DNA of 64,000 nt from Gammaproteobacteria bacterium. GTDB lineage: Bacteria; Pseudomonadota; Gammaproteobacteria; Arenicellales; JAJDZL01. The position numbers and the translations under genes are program-made. The stretch is from positions 88,001 through 152,000 of the forward strand of contig JAJEHQ010000023.1 of NCBI GenBank assembly GCA_022823625.1, given 5' to 3'. The notes below the pieces were generated by a model, which worked only from the letters and a program-made list of their open reading frames with translations, did not search any database and had not been told where the DNA came from. Every line of letters starts with the position of its first letter. The first letter of the stretch is position 1. Of this stretch, positions 36,291 to 45,792 are shown piece by piece.

Positions 36291-37163
36291 TTACCGAAAC
36301 AACTTACAGTAATTACAGGCGCGTCCGAGTCGTACAGGAGCACCGACCTTGTCGCAATGACCACACCCATATCGGCCAAAAAACGATAGAGCCGGATCGA
36401 GACCCGCGCAGGTATCCCGAACGCCATCTGGTTCCTCGGGCTGCATCAAGTTAACTGCACTACGCCAGACTGACTGGATGTAGTGCGCATCATTAGAAGT
36501 TTCTGTACGGTCTTTTTTGGCCATTCTGAGATTTTCAGTTGCAAGACTGACATGAACATCAACCGTAATTGGCAAAGAATCAATATGGGTTATTTTTGCA
36601 CCCCCGGGGCTTGCTAGCATATAAACCCACTTCCGGCCGGTTTTTGAACCGCTCAAGAGGGGAAAACGGTTTCGGCCTTCTTCACCTCGAGTATTAAGAT
36701 CCTTAATCAATTGTTTAGCATCGACTGACTTACCATAGATCACCCGACTCACTGGGCAACTGCTTTCAAATGTAATGGTTTGCGCGATGTCAAGCCAAGC
36801 TTGAGGGTCCTGCTCAGTATTCTGAGAAACACCACATTCTTGCAGGTACTCTGTCAATTGATCAGCACTCACCTGAAGCAACTGCAAAGGATCGTAGACT
36901 TCCGGGTGACTTTCATAGAGTTCGAGTCCGTTCCACCAGCACCGTTCTGAATTTCTCGCGCGATCAATAGCCGAGATAAATGTCAGATAGAGCAGGATGG
37001 CTCGATCAGAGGCATTCGCGTCGCGAAGATATTGCGTGCATTCAACTTGGGGTAAGGTTGACCAGGACGATGGCGCTGAAATTTTGCCGCGCTCACTTAA
37101 ATCGAATCGACCGTTGTAAAAGTCCTCAACGATGTACTCAGCAACTTTTCCAAGATCAGACAT
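36291..37163 (-). CDS. Uncharacterised protein with HhH-GPD-like motif and C-terminal Cys cluster
   Basis: 290 residues with no membrane segment or signal peptide. The stretch LPITVDVHVSLATENL (Asp202) resembles the catalytic-Asp strand of HhH-GPD DNA glycosylases (VDTHV followed by R and L). The C-terminus has a cysteine cluster, CGHC then CNYC 12 residues on, plus an upstream Cys in DTCAG, which could bind Zn or an iron-sulfur cluster. LDPALSFFGRYGC resembles the end of some glycosylase domains. A divergent DNA glycosylase is therefore possible, but this is from motifs only. It sits, unexpectedly, among oxidase assembly genes, 56 bp upstream of the SURF1 gene. Confidence 0.5.
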   Translation of the reverse strand: MSDLGKVAEYIVEDFYNGRFDLSERGKISAPSSWSTLPQVECTQYLRDANASDRAILLYLTFISAIDRARNSERCWWNGLELYESHPEVYDPLQLLQVSADQLTEYLQECGVSQNTEQDPQAWLDIAQTITFESSCPVSRVIYGKSVDAKQLIKDLNTRGEEGRNRFPLLSGSKTGRKWVYMLASPGGAKITHIDSLPITVDVHVSLATENLRMAKKDRTETSNDAHYIQSVWRSAVNLMQPEEPDGVRDTCAGLDPALSFFGRYGCGHCDKVGAPVRLGRACNYCKLFR

Positions 37164-37397
37164 GTTGATTTAATATTTAGCAAGAGTAAAGTGGTGAATT
37201 TGGAAAAGGTCGGTTCTGAAGAATGCTGTCATCATTGACCAGGTGATTCAGCGATTTTAACACTTCAAGGATTACGTATTTCTTCCCATGCTCTGGAACT
37301 TCAGGCAGACTAGATCAGAACGAAGCAAGACAGTCAAAAAGGAAGTGCTGATCAGCAGGCAGTTGGTTCGATCGATACCCGTATAATTCAGACTCAA

Positions 37398-37733
37398 TTG
37401 AGCGCATATCCAGCTTCAATCAGTCTGGATTCAAAACACTCACCCAACCAATCACAAAACAGTTCCAAATCCGCAAATTCTACTGAGTCAACAGCGTTGG
37501 TACAAAACTTAATTATCGGAATTTTGCTGCTGGTAATGATTGGCAGCCTCGTATCAGCATTCTGGTACATGCTGAAGGATCGGGGCGCCAGCAATCGAAC
37601 GGTCAAGGCATTGACCGTCCGTATATCGATTTGGGTATTGCTTTTCGGTTTGATTGTTGGCGGAATTTACACCGGTTTGATTACACCCAGTAATACAGTG
37701 CCAATCCCACCAAAATCATCTGCGACTGAGTAG
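37398..37733 (+). CDS. DUF2909 family twin-transmembrane protein
   Basis: Up to 111 residues. The conserved part (LIIGILLLVMIGSLVSAFWY, then a KALTVRISIWVLLFGLIVGG segment) is a small two-helix inner-membrane protein of the DUF2909 type, which in gammaproteobacteria often lies beside coxIII on the opposite strand, as here. The TTG start at 37398 has no clear ribosome-binding site. The Ser/Asn-rich first 30 residues may not be translated, and a TTG near 37497 is an alternative. Confidence 0.7.
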   Translation: MSAYPASISLDSKHSPNQSQNSSKSANSTESTALVQNLIIGILLLVMIGSLVSAFWYMLKDRGASNRTVKALTVRISIWVLLFGLIVGGIYTGLITPSNTVPIPPKSSATE

Positions 37734-37751
37734 GAGGTTGGGAATTAACGT

Positions 37752-38630
37752 TTAAACAACGTAAACAAAGATAAAGAGTCCTACCCAGACTGTATCGACG
37801 AAGTGCCAGTACCACGCTGCCGCTTCGAATCCAAAGTGATGATCGGGTTTGAAGTGACCGCGGATGCAGCGAATCAGAATCACCAGTAGGATGATTGCGC
37901 CGATGGTCACATGAAATCCGTGAAATCCGGTCAACATAAAGAATGTTGCGCCGTACACACCGGTACCAAGTGTCAGCCCGAGGTCGGCATAAGCGTGTGC
38001 ATACTCAAAGCCCTGAAGGTACAGGAACAGGAACCCAAGCAACACGGTGATTGCGAGCCAGACAATAAGACCCAGGCGGTTGTTCTTTTTGAGTTCCCAG
38101 TGGGCGATCGTCACGGTAACACTGGAACTCAATAAAATTAGTGTGTTCCAGACTGGAATGCCCCAAGCGCCGATTGTGGAGAACTGACTGGGCGAAGAGA
38201 TTGGGGTATCAGCCGCAATTAATTCTGCGCCCATAGGGCCAGCCGTCGGCCATCCGCCTTCATAGCCCATCCACAGGATGTCAGTTTCTGCCAGCCAGGG
38301 TATCGATAAATTTCTCAGGTAAAACAGTGCGCCAAAAAAACCGCCGAAAAACATCACTTCGGAGAAGATAAACCACAGCATTCCCATCCGGAAAGAGACA
38401 TCAACATGGGCGTTGTACTTTCCAGCTTCACTTTCCAAAACAACGATACCGAACCAGCCGAACATCATGAAAGCGATGATCAGACCGCCAGCCAGCATGA
38501 CCCACGGTGCCATGTTAACTTCGTTAACCAACATGACGAAACCGCCGGCCAGAGTGAACAGTCCGACAGATGCCACCAATGGCCATGGACTGGGATCAGG
38601 GAGAAAATAATCGCCGTTTGAAGCGCTCAT
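37752..38630 (-). CDS. Cytochrome c oxidase subunit III
   Basis: 292-residue polytopic membrane subunit of the aa3-type oxidase, with seven hydrophobic helices. Conserved parts include FRMGMLWFIFSEVMFFGGFFGALFY, TGFHGFHVTIGAIILL and the C-terminal WYWHFVDTVWVGLF. It is last in the structural operon ctaC-ctaD-ctaG-coxIII, reading leftwards, and converges on the DUF2909 gene. Confidence 0.95.
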   Translation of the reverse strand: MSASNGDYFLPDPSPWPLVASVGLFTLAGGFVMLVNEVNMAPWVMLAGGLIIAFMMFGWFGIVVLESEAGKYNAHVDVSFRMGMLWFIFSEVMFFGGFFGALFYLRNLSIPWLAETDILWMGYEGGWPTAGPMGAELIAADTPISSPSQFSTIGAWGIPVWNTLILLSSSVTVTIAHWELKKNNRLGLIVWLAITVLLGFLFLYLQGFEYAHAYADLGLTLGTGVYGATFFMLTGFHGFHVTIGAIILLVILIRCIRGHFKPDHHFGFEAAAWYWHFVDTVWVGLFIFVYVV

Positions 38631-38678
38631 CGTTTATCCTCGTTTCATTGAATTGAAAAGTTCCGAATGTTCATGATG

Positions 38679-39278
38679 TCATGAACTGCTCTGCTGTTCT
38701 TCCGATTGATTGTCTGAGGTGCTGACCGACTCGTTCATTGGGAAGAAACTGTAAGACAGAGTTAGTGTATTGATTTCATCCGGTAGGTCCTTATTGACAT
38801 AGAATCGGACTGGCATTTCCCGGGCCTCTCCGGGTTCAAGTGTCTGGGCATTGAAGCAGAAACATTCCAGCTTGACCATATGCCTGGCACCTTGCATTGG
38901 GGAAATGCTTGGAATAGCCTGCCCAACCATCTGCTGGCTCGAGGTGTTGGTTACCAGGTAATTCATCATGTGAACTTCACCGAGATGTACTTTGGTTTTT
39001 TTGACCAGTGGTTTGATGGTCCATGGAATGTTGTTATTACCAGTAGCAGTAAATTCGACAGTTACCTCTTTCGAATAATCGATCGGATTTTCGTCTGAAT
39101 CCAACTGCAGCACAGCAACCGTGGGCTTGCCACCAACCCCGGTAATCTCACAAAATAAGTCATATAACGGTACCAGTGCATAGCCAAAACCAAACATAAG
39201 CACCACTGTCCCGGACAGAATCACAATCCAGCGGGTCTTGGAACGTTTCATTGCCTGAGAACTAGTCACATCAATCAC
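38679..39278 (-). CDS. ctaG: Cytochrome c oxidase assembly protein CtaG/Cox11 (copper delivery to CuB)
   Basis: 199 residues with one N-terminal membrane helix and a periplasmic domain. The copper-binding motif CFCFNAQTLEPGE is intact, and FGYALVPLYDLFCEITG is the conserved segment after the helix. The GTG at 39278 overlaps the stop of the tiny upstream gene (GTGA); another GTG three codons on is possible. The C-terminal 15 residues are a low-complexity Ser/Gln tail. Confidence 0.95.
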   Translation of the reverse strand: MIDVTSSQAMKRSKTRWIVILSGTVVLMFGFGYALVPLYDLFCEITGVGGKPTVAVLQLDSDENPIDYSKEVTVEFTATGNNNIPWTIKPLVKKTKVHLGEVHMMNYLVTNTSSQQMVGQAIPSISPMQGARHMVKLECFCFNAQTLEPGEAREMPVRFYVNKDLPDEINTLTLSYSFFPMNESVSTSDNQSEEQQSSS

Positions 39279-39388
39279 CTGATGTATTCAACCACAATAA
39301 TTGCAACAAAGAAAACCAGCGAAATGCAACCTAGCAGAAGAGCCGTCCGTTTTATGCCGTCGTTTTTATCGTTCGACAATGTATTCAC
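39275..39388 (-). CDS. 37-residue single-helix membrane protein between ctaD and ctaG
   Basis: A GTG-started frame of 37 codons: a polar N-terminus (NTLSNDKNDGIKRT), one membrane helix (ALLLGCISLVFFVAIIVV) and a short EYIR tail. It ends in a 4-bp overlap with ctaG and starts 13 bp after ctaD. Tiny one-helix proteins at this exact place are common in cox operons of gammaproteobacteria and are thought to be assembly or accessory subunits. The length, helix and overlap support translation. Confidence 0.75.
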   Translation of the reverse strand: MNTLSNDKNDGIKRTALLLGCISLVFFVAIIVVEYIR

Positions 39389-39400
39389 CTTTTTGATGGA

Positions 39401-40981
39401 TTATTTGACTGTTGGAGGAGTCTCAAACGTGTGGTACGGAGGAGGCGAATCAACTGTCCACTCAAGTCCATCGGCACCTTCCCAAACTTGTGCGGTTGCC
39501 TTCTCGTTTTTGCCGCGTACGGCTTGAATAATAATGTAGACAAATAGCAGTTGTGCCAACCCTAAACCGAAAGCACCGATAGACGAAATGATGTTGAATT
39601 CGGTAAACTGCACCGAGTAGTCGGGTATGCGTCTCGGCATTCCTGCCAGCCCGAGGAAGTGCTGTGGGAAAAATGTTACGTTAAAGAATATTGTTGTCAG
39701 CCAAAAATGCGTTTTTCCCAAACCCTCGCTGTACATGCGTCCTGTCCATTTCGGAAGCCAGTAATAGGTCGCGCCCATCATTGCCATGATGGAGCCTGAA
39801 AATAGGACATAGTGGAAGTGTGCAACCACAAAATAGGTGTCATGGTATTGAAAGTCCGCCGGAACAATCGCCAGCATTAATCCTGACAAACCACCGATGG
39901 TAAACAGAAATACGACGGCCAGCGCAAACAACATCGGTGTTTCCAGCGTGATCGATCCTCGCCACATTGTGGCAACCCAGTTAAACACCTTGACTCCAGT
40001 CGGTACTGCGATCAGCATCGTTGCGTACATAAAGAACAGTTCACCTGCCAGAGGCATGCCAACGGTAAACATGTGGTGTGCCCACACGATGAAAGAAAGG
40101 AATGCGATTCCGGCTGTTGCGAACACCATGCTGTCATAACCGAAAAGCGGCTTGCGGGAAAAGGTTGGAACAATCTGTGAAATAATTCCGAATGCCGGCA
40201 GAATCAGGATGTACACCTCCGGATGCCCGAAGAACCAGAATATATGCTGGAACAGAACTGGGTCACCGCCACCTGCAGGATCAAAGAATGCGGTGCCAAA
40301 GTGTCGGTCGGTCAGCAGCATCGTTACTGCGCCGGCAAGGACTGGCATCGCTGCAATCAGCAGGAATGCAGTGATAAGCCAGGTCCAGACGAACAGTGGC
40401 ATCTTCATCAAATTCATGCCAGGTGCTCGCATATTCATAATTGTCACGATGATATTGATTGCGCCAAGCACTGACGAAATTCCCATCATGTGAATCGAAA
40501 GAATTGTCATGTCAACGCCAGCACCACCCTGAACCGACAACGGAGCGTATAGAGTCCAACCCGAAGCTGGTCCGCCACCAACGGTGAACAGACTGCCGAG
40601 TAGCAAGGCGAAAGCGAAAGGGAGAATCCAGAAGCTCCAATTGTTCATCCTGGGCAGAGCCATATCAGGTGCACCAATCATCATGGGAATCAGCCAGTTC
40701 GCAAATCCGACAAATCCTGGCATGATGGCACCAAAAATCATGATCAGCGCGTGCAGGGTCGTCAGTGAATTGAAAAGTTCCGGGTTGACGACCTGTAGAC
40801 CGGGCTGAAACAGTTCGGCGCGAATTGCCAGCGCCATGATTCCGCCGACAAAGAACATGGTCAGCGAAAAGATCAGGTACATCGTTCCAATGTCCTTATG
40901 GTTGGTCGTTGTCAACCAACGCATGATGCCACTTGGACGATGGTCGTGGTGGTCGTGTGCTTCGGTGTGCGCAGCGGACAT
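39401..40981 (-). CDS. ctaD: Cytochrome c oxidase subunit I
   Basis: 526-residue catalytic subunit of the aa3-type oxidase, with twelve helices carrying haem a and the haem a3-CuB centre. The segment [18 protein letters not shown] contains the CuB His and the cross-linked Tyr, and HHMFTVGM and [17 protein letters not shown] contain the other CuB and haem ligands. The Glu of the E286 type lies in GHPEVY context, as in A-family oxidases. It is the second gene of the operon after ctaC. Confidence 0.97.
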   Translation of the reverse strand: MSAAHTEAHDHHDHRPSGIMRWLTTTNHKDIGTMYLIFSLTMFFVGGIMALAIRAELFQPGLQVVNPELFNSLTTLHALIMIFGAIMPGFVGFANWLIPMMIGAPDMALPRMNNWSFWILPFAFALLLGSLFTVGGGPASGWTLYAPLSVQGGAGVDMTILSIHMMGISSVLGAINIIVTIMNMRAPGMNLMKMPLFVWTWLITAFLLIAAMPVLAGAVTMLLTDRHFGTAFFDPAGGGDPVLFQHIFWFFGHPEVYILILPAFGIISQIVPTFSRKPLFGYDSMVFATAGIAFLSFIVWAHHMFTVGMPLAGELFFMYATMLIAVPTGVKVFNWVATMWRGSITLETPMLFALAVVFLFTIGGLSGLMLAIVPADFQYHDTYFVVAHFHYVLFSGSIMAMMGATYYWLPKWTGRMYSEGLGKTHFWLTTIFFNVTFFPQHFLGLAGMPRRIPDYSVQFTEFNIISSIGAFGLGLAQLLFVYIIIQAVRGKNEKATAQVWEGADGLEWTVDSPPPYHTFETPPTVK

Positions 40982-41044
40982 AATTTAATTACCTAGTATC
41001 AGTATGTTTTGTTCTGTTCAGTATTTGGTTTCGTTCATGTTCGG

Positions 41045-42226
41045 TTAGCGTCTGGCCGCAATCTCCGACGGCTGAACCAGGTCTCCGACGCTATTGCCAA
41101 GCGCATTTCGCTCATAGGTGATGACGGAGGCAATGTCAACATCGCTCAACTGAACTTTGAAAGCCTGCATTGTTGTATTCGCTTTACCATTCATCACAAT
41201 GTCGATGTGAGCATCAAGTGGTCCGACTGTTATTTCGCTTCCTGTGAGCGGTGGGAAATGTGGCGGAATTCCATTCCCGTCTGGTCCATGGCAGGCAATG
41301 CACTGAAAATAAACCGTTTTGCCATGTTCCATTAACTCATCCATCGTCCATTCACGATTAACATCCTCAGCTGATGCGGCTGGACCAGCTGCAGGCTCTG
41401 CTCCTGCCGCTGTCATATCAGCAGCAGAAGCGACCTGCTTGGGTTTATTTTCTTCAACCCATGCGTCAAAGTCTTCAGGTGACAGCACTTCCGCAACTAT
41501 GGGCATGAATCCGTGGTCTTTCCCGCAAAGTTCCGCACACTGACCGCGATAGGTTCCTGGAGAATCGACATTGGCCCAGAATTCATTGATGTAGCCGGGA
41601 ATTGCGTCCTTCTTCACGCCGAATTTTGGAATCCACCAGGCATGGATGACATCATTTGAAGTAATCAGATATCGAACTTTTCGATTGGATGGGATGACCA
41701 TTGGCTTGTCAACTTCCAGAAGATAGTGTTCACCTTTGGGTTCACGGTTTTCGATTTGAGCTCGCGGGGTCGATAGATTGCTGAAGAAACTGATATCGTG
41801 ATCAAGGTACTCGTATTGCCATTTCCACTGATAGCCGGTGATTTTGATCGTCAGATCCGAGTCCGTTGTGTCTTCCATGTACAGCAGAGTCGCAGTCGAG
41901 GGTATGGCGAGACCAACCAGAATCAGAAAGGGAATGATAGTCCAGACGACTTCGAGTTTTGAGTTATGAGAGAATTGATGTGCTTCATGTCCGCGACTTT
42001 TGCGGTGCGCGTAGAGCGAATAGAACATCACGCCGAATACAATCACGAAAATGATCAGACACACGATCATGATTGCATTATGCAGATCCAGGATCCGGCT
42101 TGCGACGGACGTTGAAGGAGGTGGTAGATTCAACCCCCACTCCGCATAGACGCTTAGAGGAAACAGTGCGGTTGCGGCTGCGGCAATCCGCAGCAGGCTT
42201 CGCGCGCTACAAAACATTTGAGACAT
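41045..42226 (-). CDS. ctaC: Cytochrome c oxidase subunit II fused to a cytochrome c domain
   Basis: 393 residues from the ATG at 42226, which has GGGAG 8 nt upstream; a TTG one codon earlier is in frame. It has a signal peptide, two membrane helices and a cupredoxin domain with the CuA motif CAELCGKDHGFMP. A linker rich in Ala, Pro and Glu (about 265-290) leads to a C-terminal cytochrome c domain with the haem motif CIACH. The fusion gives the oxidase a built-in electron donor domain (caa3-like), as in many marine gammaproteobacteria. It is the first gene of the oxidase operon. Confidence 0.95.
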   Translation of the reverse strand: MSQMFCSARSLLRIAAAATALFPLSVYAEWGLNLPPPSTSVASRILDLHNAIMIVCLIIFVIVFGVMFYSLYAHRKSRGHEAHQFSHNSKLEVVWTIIPFLILVGLAIPSTATLLYMEDTTDSDLTIKITGYQWKWQYEYLDHDISFFSNLSTPRAQIENREPKGEHYLLEVDKPMVIPSNRKVRYLITSNDVIHAWWIPKFGVKKDAIPGYINEFWANVDSPGTYRGQCAELCGKDHGFMPIVAEVLSPEDFDAWVEENKPKQVASAADMTAAGAEPAAGPAASAEDVNREWTMDELMEHGKTVYFQCIACHGPDGNGIPPHFPPLTGSEITVGPLDAHIDIVMNGKANTTMQAFKVQLSDVDIASVITYERNALGNSVGDLVQPSEIAARR

Positions 42227-42262
42227 CAACGGACTCCCATACGGGCGATTTTTTGTTGAAAT

Positions 42263-42814
42263 TTAAATATGGTTTCTGACCCAATCGGCCGATTGCCAGT
42301 ACAGTCTTTTTTTTGAACTTTCAATTAAAAATTCTCCAATTTCCAGTTCTTTAGCTCTGCTGACAACCAAAAGTCGAACTGGCTCTTGTCCGGTTTTACC
42401 AGGCAGCAGGACAAACTTTGTCCATTGCCGAAAAAATGAACTAACTGATTGTTTTGACCGACGCCTCTGTGTCAGGTGCACATAATTCCGACTGATTACC
42501 AGCACATCGGCATCATCACTGTGGGAACAGACGATGTAAGTGCCAATTGCTAACAGCAGAATTTCCAGACCGGCAAATGGCAGGACCAGCCATGCTCCAA
42601 ATAAAGCGAACATTATAGCGATGGCTAATGCAGCGATAGATAGAATTAACACGCAAATGACGAGTGCCTGCTGATTTGCACTGGCGTTGGAGCGAAGTTC
42701 AATCCGAATTAAATCCCCCTCTGATTCAATACGCAGACCTGCCGCCGGAACCGATTGAAGACCATCGCACTCAAGGGGCTTATTCTTAAAATTTATGTCT
42801 GATAAGAGTTCCAA
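42263..42814 (-). CDS. DUF2244 family membrane protein
   Basis: 183 residues with two adjacent membrane helices (VICVLILSIAALAIAIMF and WLVLPFAGLEILLLAIGTY) and a cytoplasmic C-terminal domain. GAWLVLPFAGLEIL is the DUF2244 core. Such genes regularly precede ctaC, though their role is unknown. The TTG start at 42814 overlaps the end of the SprT-like gene by 22 bp, and no ATG lies before the first helix. Confidence 0.75.
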   Translation of the reverse strand: MELLSDINFKNKPLECDGLQSVPAAGLRIESEGDLIRIELRSNASANQQALVICVLILSIAALAIAIMFALFGAWLVLPFAGLEILLLAIGTYIVCSHSDDADVLVISRNYVHLTQRRRSKQSVSSFFRQWTKFVLLPGKTGQEPVRLLVVSRAKELEIGEFLIESSKKRLYWQSADWVRNHI

Positions 42815-43626
42815 ATTTCTTTCGAATAGTTTTCATAAGTGACCGGGGTGTGACACCATTTACAGATGCGGTTTCGCCCGCGTTTGTCGCGCGTGCCAAA
42901 GGTCCCGCAGTTTCTGCAAGAAACAATATATCGAGGCGCGGAGACTTCTACATCGTGAGTACGACTTGCACTACAGCCAATTTCCCGGGCCTTGGCTTGC
43001 CATACAGCATTGTGTCCGTGCTGATGTCCAACCAGTGCGTGAGCAATTTCATGCAGGAGGGTGTCGGTGATTTCACTGTCTTCAGCATTGAGGCAAAACT
43101 GCTGGGACATCGTAATCAACTGCTCCTTATACAAGCAGCAGCCAGCACGTTTTCTTGCGTTGTCGAAATTGAAACGCCATTCGTGAAGATTGTGTTTTGC
43201 GATTAACTGGTCAGCTTGTTCGGCGGTTGATACAAGTTTCTTCAAATTCAATTTCCGTCGCTTAGCGGTCATATCGCCATTCAGCATGTTGTAGGGCACA
43301 TTCCAAAATTCGTTTGCTGCGGTTTTGACGCGTGCCCGATTGGGGTTCATTTGAGTAATGTGTCCATTCACTTGGGATTTTCCGTTCTGGAAATTCACCT
43401 TGTCATTGACACTAAACGCACATCGATCAATCAGGGAGCGGGGAAACACGCGCTTTGGTAGTACGCCTTCTTTGAGTCTGAGTTGGCGAAAAGGTACACT
43501 GTACTCCGTGCCGGGCGGTGTCACGACATACGCTTTCTGTCTGGAAACAGAAGAGACAAATCCGGACTGCGTCCCTTCGTTAGTCCGAAACTCGACGGGA
43601 TCATGAATTCTTATTCGCTGTGCCAT
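42793..43626 (-). CDS. SprT-like zinc metalloprotease-fold protein with duplicated N-terminal domain
   Basis: 277 residues. The metal site HEIAH is at 192-196 with further His in GHQHGHNAVW, and a C-terminal zinc ribbon has paired Cys (CRNCG and CKWC). This is the SprT/Spartan-type layout, associated in other systems with degradation of DNA-protein crosslinks. The N-terminal 120 residues hold two copies of a roughly 45-residue unit (about 8-52 and 73-117), each ending in VPF or VPY followed by a Leu-rich step. They look like small SH3/KOW-type beta domains and are not part of the usual SprT protein. Confidence 0.75.
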   Translation of the reverse strand: MAQRIRIHDPVEFRTNEGTQSGFVSSVSRQKAYVVTPPGTEYSVPFRQLRLKEGVLPKRVFPRSLIDRCAFSVNDKVNFQNGKSQVNGHITQMNPNRARVKTAANEFWNVPYNMLNGDMTAKRRKLNLKKLVSTAEQADQLIAKHNLHEWRFNFDNARKRAGCCLYKEQLITMSQQFCLNAEDSEITDTLLHEIAHALVGHQHGHNAVWQAKAREIGCSASRTHDVEVSAPRYIVSCRNCGTFGTRDKRGRNRICKWCHTPVTYENYSKEIWNSYQT

Positions 43627-43682
43627 TGAGTGTATGTTTGTATCTTTTGTCGATCAATCGATTGCTTAACTATCAGCCAGTG

Positions 43683-45752
43683 TCATTGAGAATCACTTTC
43701 TGGCAACAGTTGGGTAATGATAAACGCATAGTCACGAGCTGTTTCGTGAAGTGAATCCAGCCGCCCCGATGCACCGGAATGACCGGACTCCATTTCGGTA
43801 ATTAGTAGCAGTGGATTGTCATCCGTTTTACACTGTCGAATTTTCGCAGCCCACTTGGCTGGTTCCCAGTACCCAACCCTCGGATCATTCAACCCGGCAG
43901 TAATATAGAGAGCAGGATAATCTTTTCTTTGTGTATTGTCGTATGGTGAGTAGGATTTCATGTAGTCGTAAAATTCAGGATCGTTGGGGTCGCCCCATTC
44001 ATCCCGTTCTCCGACAGACAGGGGCAGGGTGTCATCCAGTATAGTGGTGACGATATCAACAAAGGGTACCATCGCGAGTGCTGCTTTGCAGCGCACCAAG
44101 TCAGAGTTCAAAAAATTTCCGACGACTAGTCCACCCGCACTTCCGCCAACGATTGCTAACTGATCCTGACTGGTAATTCCTTCTTTAATCAGGTAGTTTG
44201 CACAAGCGTTGAAGTCATGAAAGGTATTCTTTTTCTTCTCCAGTTTGCCATCCAGGTACCAGCCTCGTCCCATTTCGCTTCCACCACGAATTTGAGTGAT
44301 TGCGTAAATGATTCCCCGGTCCAGCAGACTCAAGCGTTTGGATGAAAAATAGAGGCTGGAATTGTAGCCGTAAGCACCATATCCGTAGAGCAGAAGCGGA
44401 GCGGGGCAACCGTTGAGCGCTTTTTTGCTGTAAACCAGATAGATTGGGATTTCGGTTCCATCGTGTGAAATTGCCAGGCGCTTCTCAGTCGAGTAATTTT
44501 TTGGTTCAAAATCACCCCCGATTGGTTGCGTTTTGAGATGAGTTGTTACGCCGGTTGTCATTTCAAGATCATAGACCGAGTAAGGCATGTCGAGCGCATT
44601 TCCGCTAATTCGACAAATCGTCGTATCAAATTCCCAATTTTCGTGTAGCCTGAGTTCCTGTATTTTTTCCGGGTATTGAACCGTATAGCCTTCACTCGCA
44701 TCATCCTGAAGTACCCTAACAGTAGGCAATCCATTGCGGCGTTCTTCAACAACGATGAATTCTCTGAACACTTGAAAGCCCGTTAGTGTCACCTGATCTT
44801 GGTGCGGAATTACATCAATCCAGTCTGATCTGTCCATTTGATCCAGTTTCGTCCTGATCAAACGGAAATTCACGGCGTTGTCATTGGTGAGGACATAGAG
44901 CACATCGCCTCGGTCTTCAACCGAATAGAGAACGTCATGCCTTCGCTCAGATACCAGCTGCGGATTGCACTGATCATCTTTGGCATCAAGTAAATAGACT
45001 TCTGAAGTGATGGCGCTTTCCACGTTGATCTGAATAAAACACTCACTGTCAGATTCAGATACTGACACATCGAATGCATCGTCCAGCTCTTCAAATATGA
45101 GCTCATCGTTCTCCTGGCATTCCCCCAGTCGATGCCGATAAACGCGGTACGCTCGGTGTGCTTCGTTCAGTGTCGTGTAAATCAAAGCAGTGTTGCTTTG
45201 ACTCCACACAAAGTCTCCAGAGGTGTTACTCAGTTTGTCGGGCAGAAGTTTCCGGTCTTTGAGGCGTAGCACTTCAATGGTGTAAATCTCATCACCTCTG
45301 AAATCGGTAGCATAGGCGACCAGTTTGTGATCAGGGCTAACTAAAAAATCTCCCAGATCAAAATACTTGTGACCTTTCGCCAGAACATTTTCGTCAATAA
45401 TCAGCTGTTCGGAATCCGGGTCATCAATTTTTCGTCGATGGTGAGACAGGTAGTCTCTTTGTTGCTCGTCTTTAGAGTAGTATTCAAACTGTCCTCGCTT
45501 GACTGGAACGGACGTGTCGGTCTTTACGATTCGGCTGTACATCTCCTTGACAAGATCTTCCCTTAACGGTTCGGTATGCTTCAACCAGCTTTCAGCATAC
45601 GAGTTCTCAGCTTCCAGGTACGCTTTGACCGCAGGATCGTCTCGGTCTTTGAGCCAGAAATATGGATCTGTTCTTTGGTCGCTGTGGATGAAATGGGTAT
45701 GTGGGTGCGCGGGTGCAATCGGCGGACTTTGCTTTGAGGTATGCTGACTCAT
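43683..45752 (-). CDS. Prolyl oligopeptidase family serine peptidase (oligopeptidase B-like)
   Basis: 689-residue cytoplasmic S9 peptidase with an N-terminal beta-propeller (about 70-400) and a C-terminal alpha/beta hydrolase domain. The nucleophile lies in GGSAGGLVVG, the Asp is probably in TAGLNDPRVGYWEPAKW, and the His in MESGHSGASGR. YGYGAYGYNSS and RGGSEMGRGWY are typical of oligopeptidase B, which cleaves short peptides after basic residues. Monocistronic by appearance, lying between the SprT-like gene and the exporter gene. Confidence 0.88.
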   Translation of the reverse strand: MSQHTSKQSPPIAPAHPHTHFIHSDQRTDPYFWLKDRDDPAVKAYLEAENSYAESWLKHTEPLREDLVKEMYSRIVKTDTSVPVKRGQFEYYSKDEQQRDYLSHHRRKIDDPDSEQLIIDENVLAKGHKYFDLGDFLVSPDHKLVAYATDFRGDEIYTIEVLRLKDRKLLPDKLSNTSGDFVWSQSNTALIYTTLNEAHRAYRVYRHRLGECQENDELIFEELDDAFDVSVSESDSECFIQINVESAITSEVYLLDAKDDQCNPQLVSERRHDVLYSVEDRGDVLYVLTNDNAVNFRLIRTKLDQMDRSDWIDVIPHQDQVTLTGFQVFREFIVVEERRNGLPTVRVLQDDASEGYTVQYPEKIQELRLHENWEFDTTICRISGNALDMPYSVYDLEMTTGVTTHLKTQPIGGDFEPKNYSTEKRLAISHDGTEIPIYLVYSKKALNGCPAPLLLYGYGAYGYNSSLYFSSKRLSLLDRGIIYAITQIRGGSEMGRGWYLDGKLEKKKNTFHDFNACANYLIKEGITSQDQLAIVGGSAGGLVVGNFLNSDLVRCKAALAMVPFVDIVTTILDDTLPLSVGERDEWGDPNDPEFYDYMKSYSPYDNTQRKDYPALYITAGLNDPRVGYWEPAKWAAKIRQCKTDDNPLLLITEMESGHSGASGRLDSLHETARDYAFIITQLLPESDSQ

Positions 45753-45792
45753 GCAAAGATTAGATATTAATTTGAATTATGATTTGCCAGCG

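Noticed and set aside
43683..45752. Calling the S9 peptidase a true prolyl oligopeptidase
   Set aside because: Sequence features around the propeller and the active site are nearer to oligopeptidase B.
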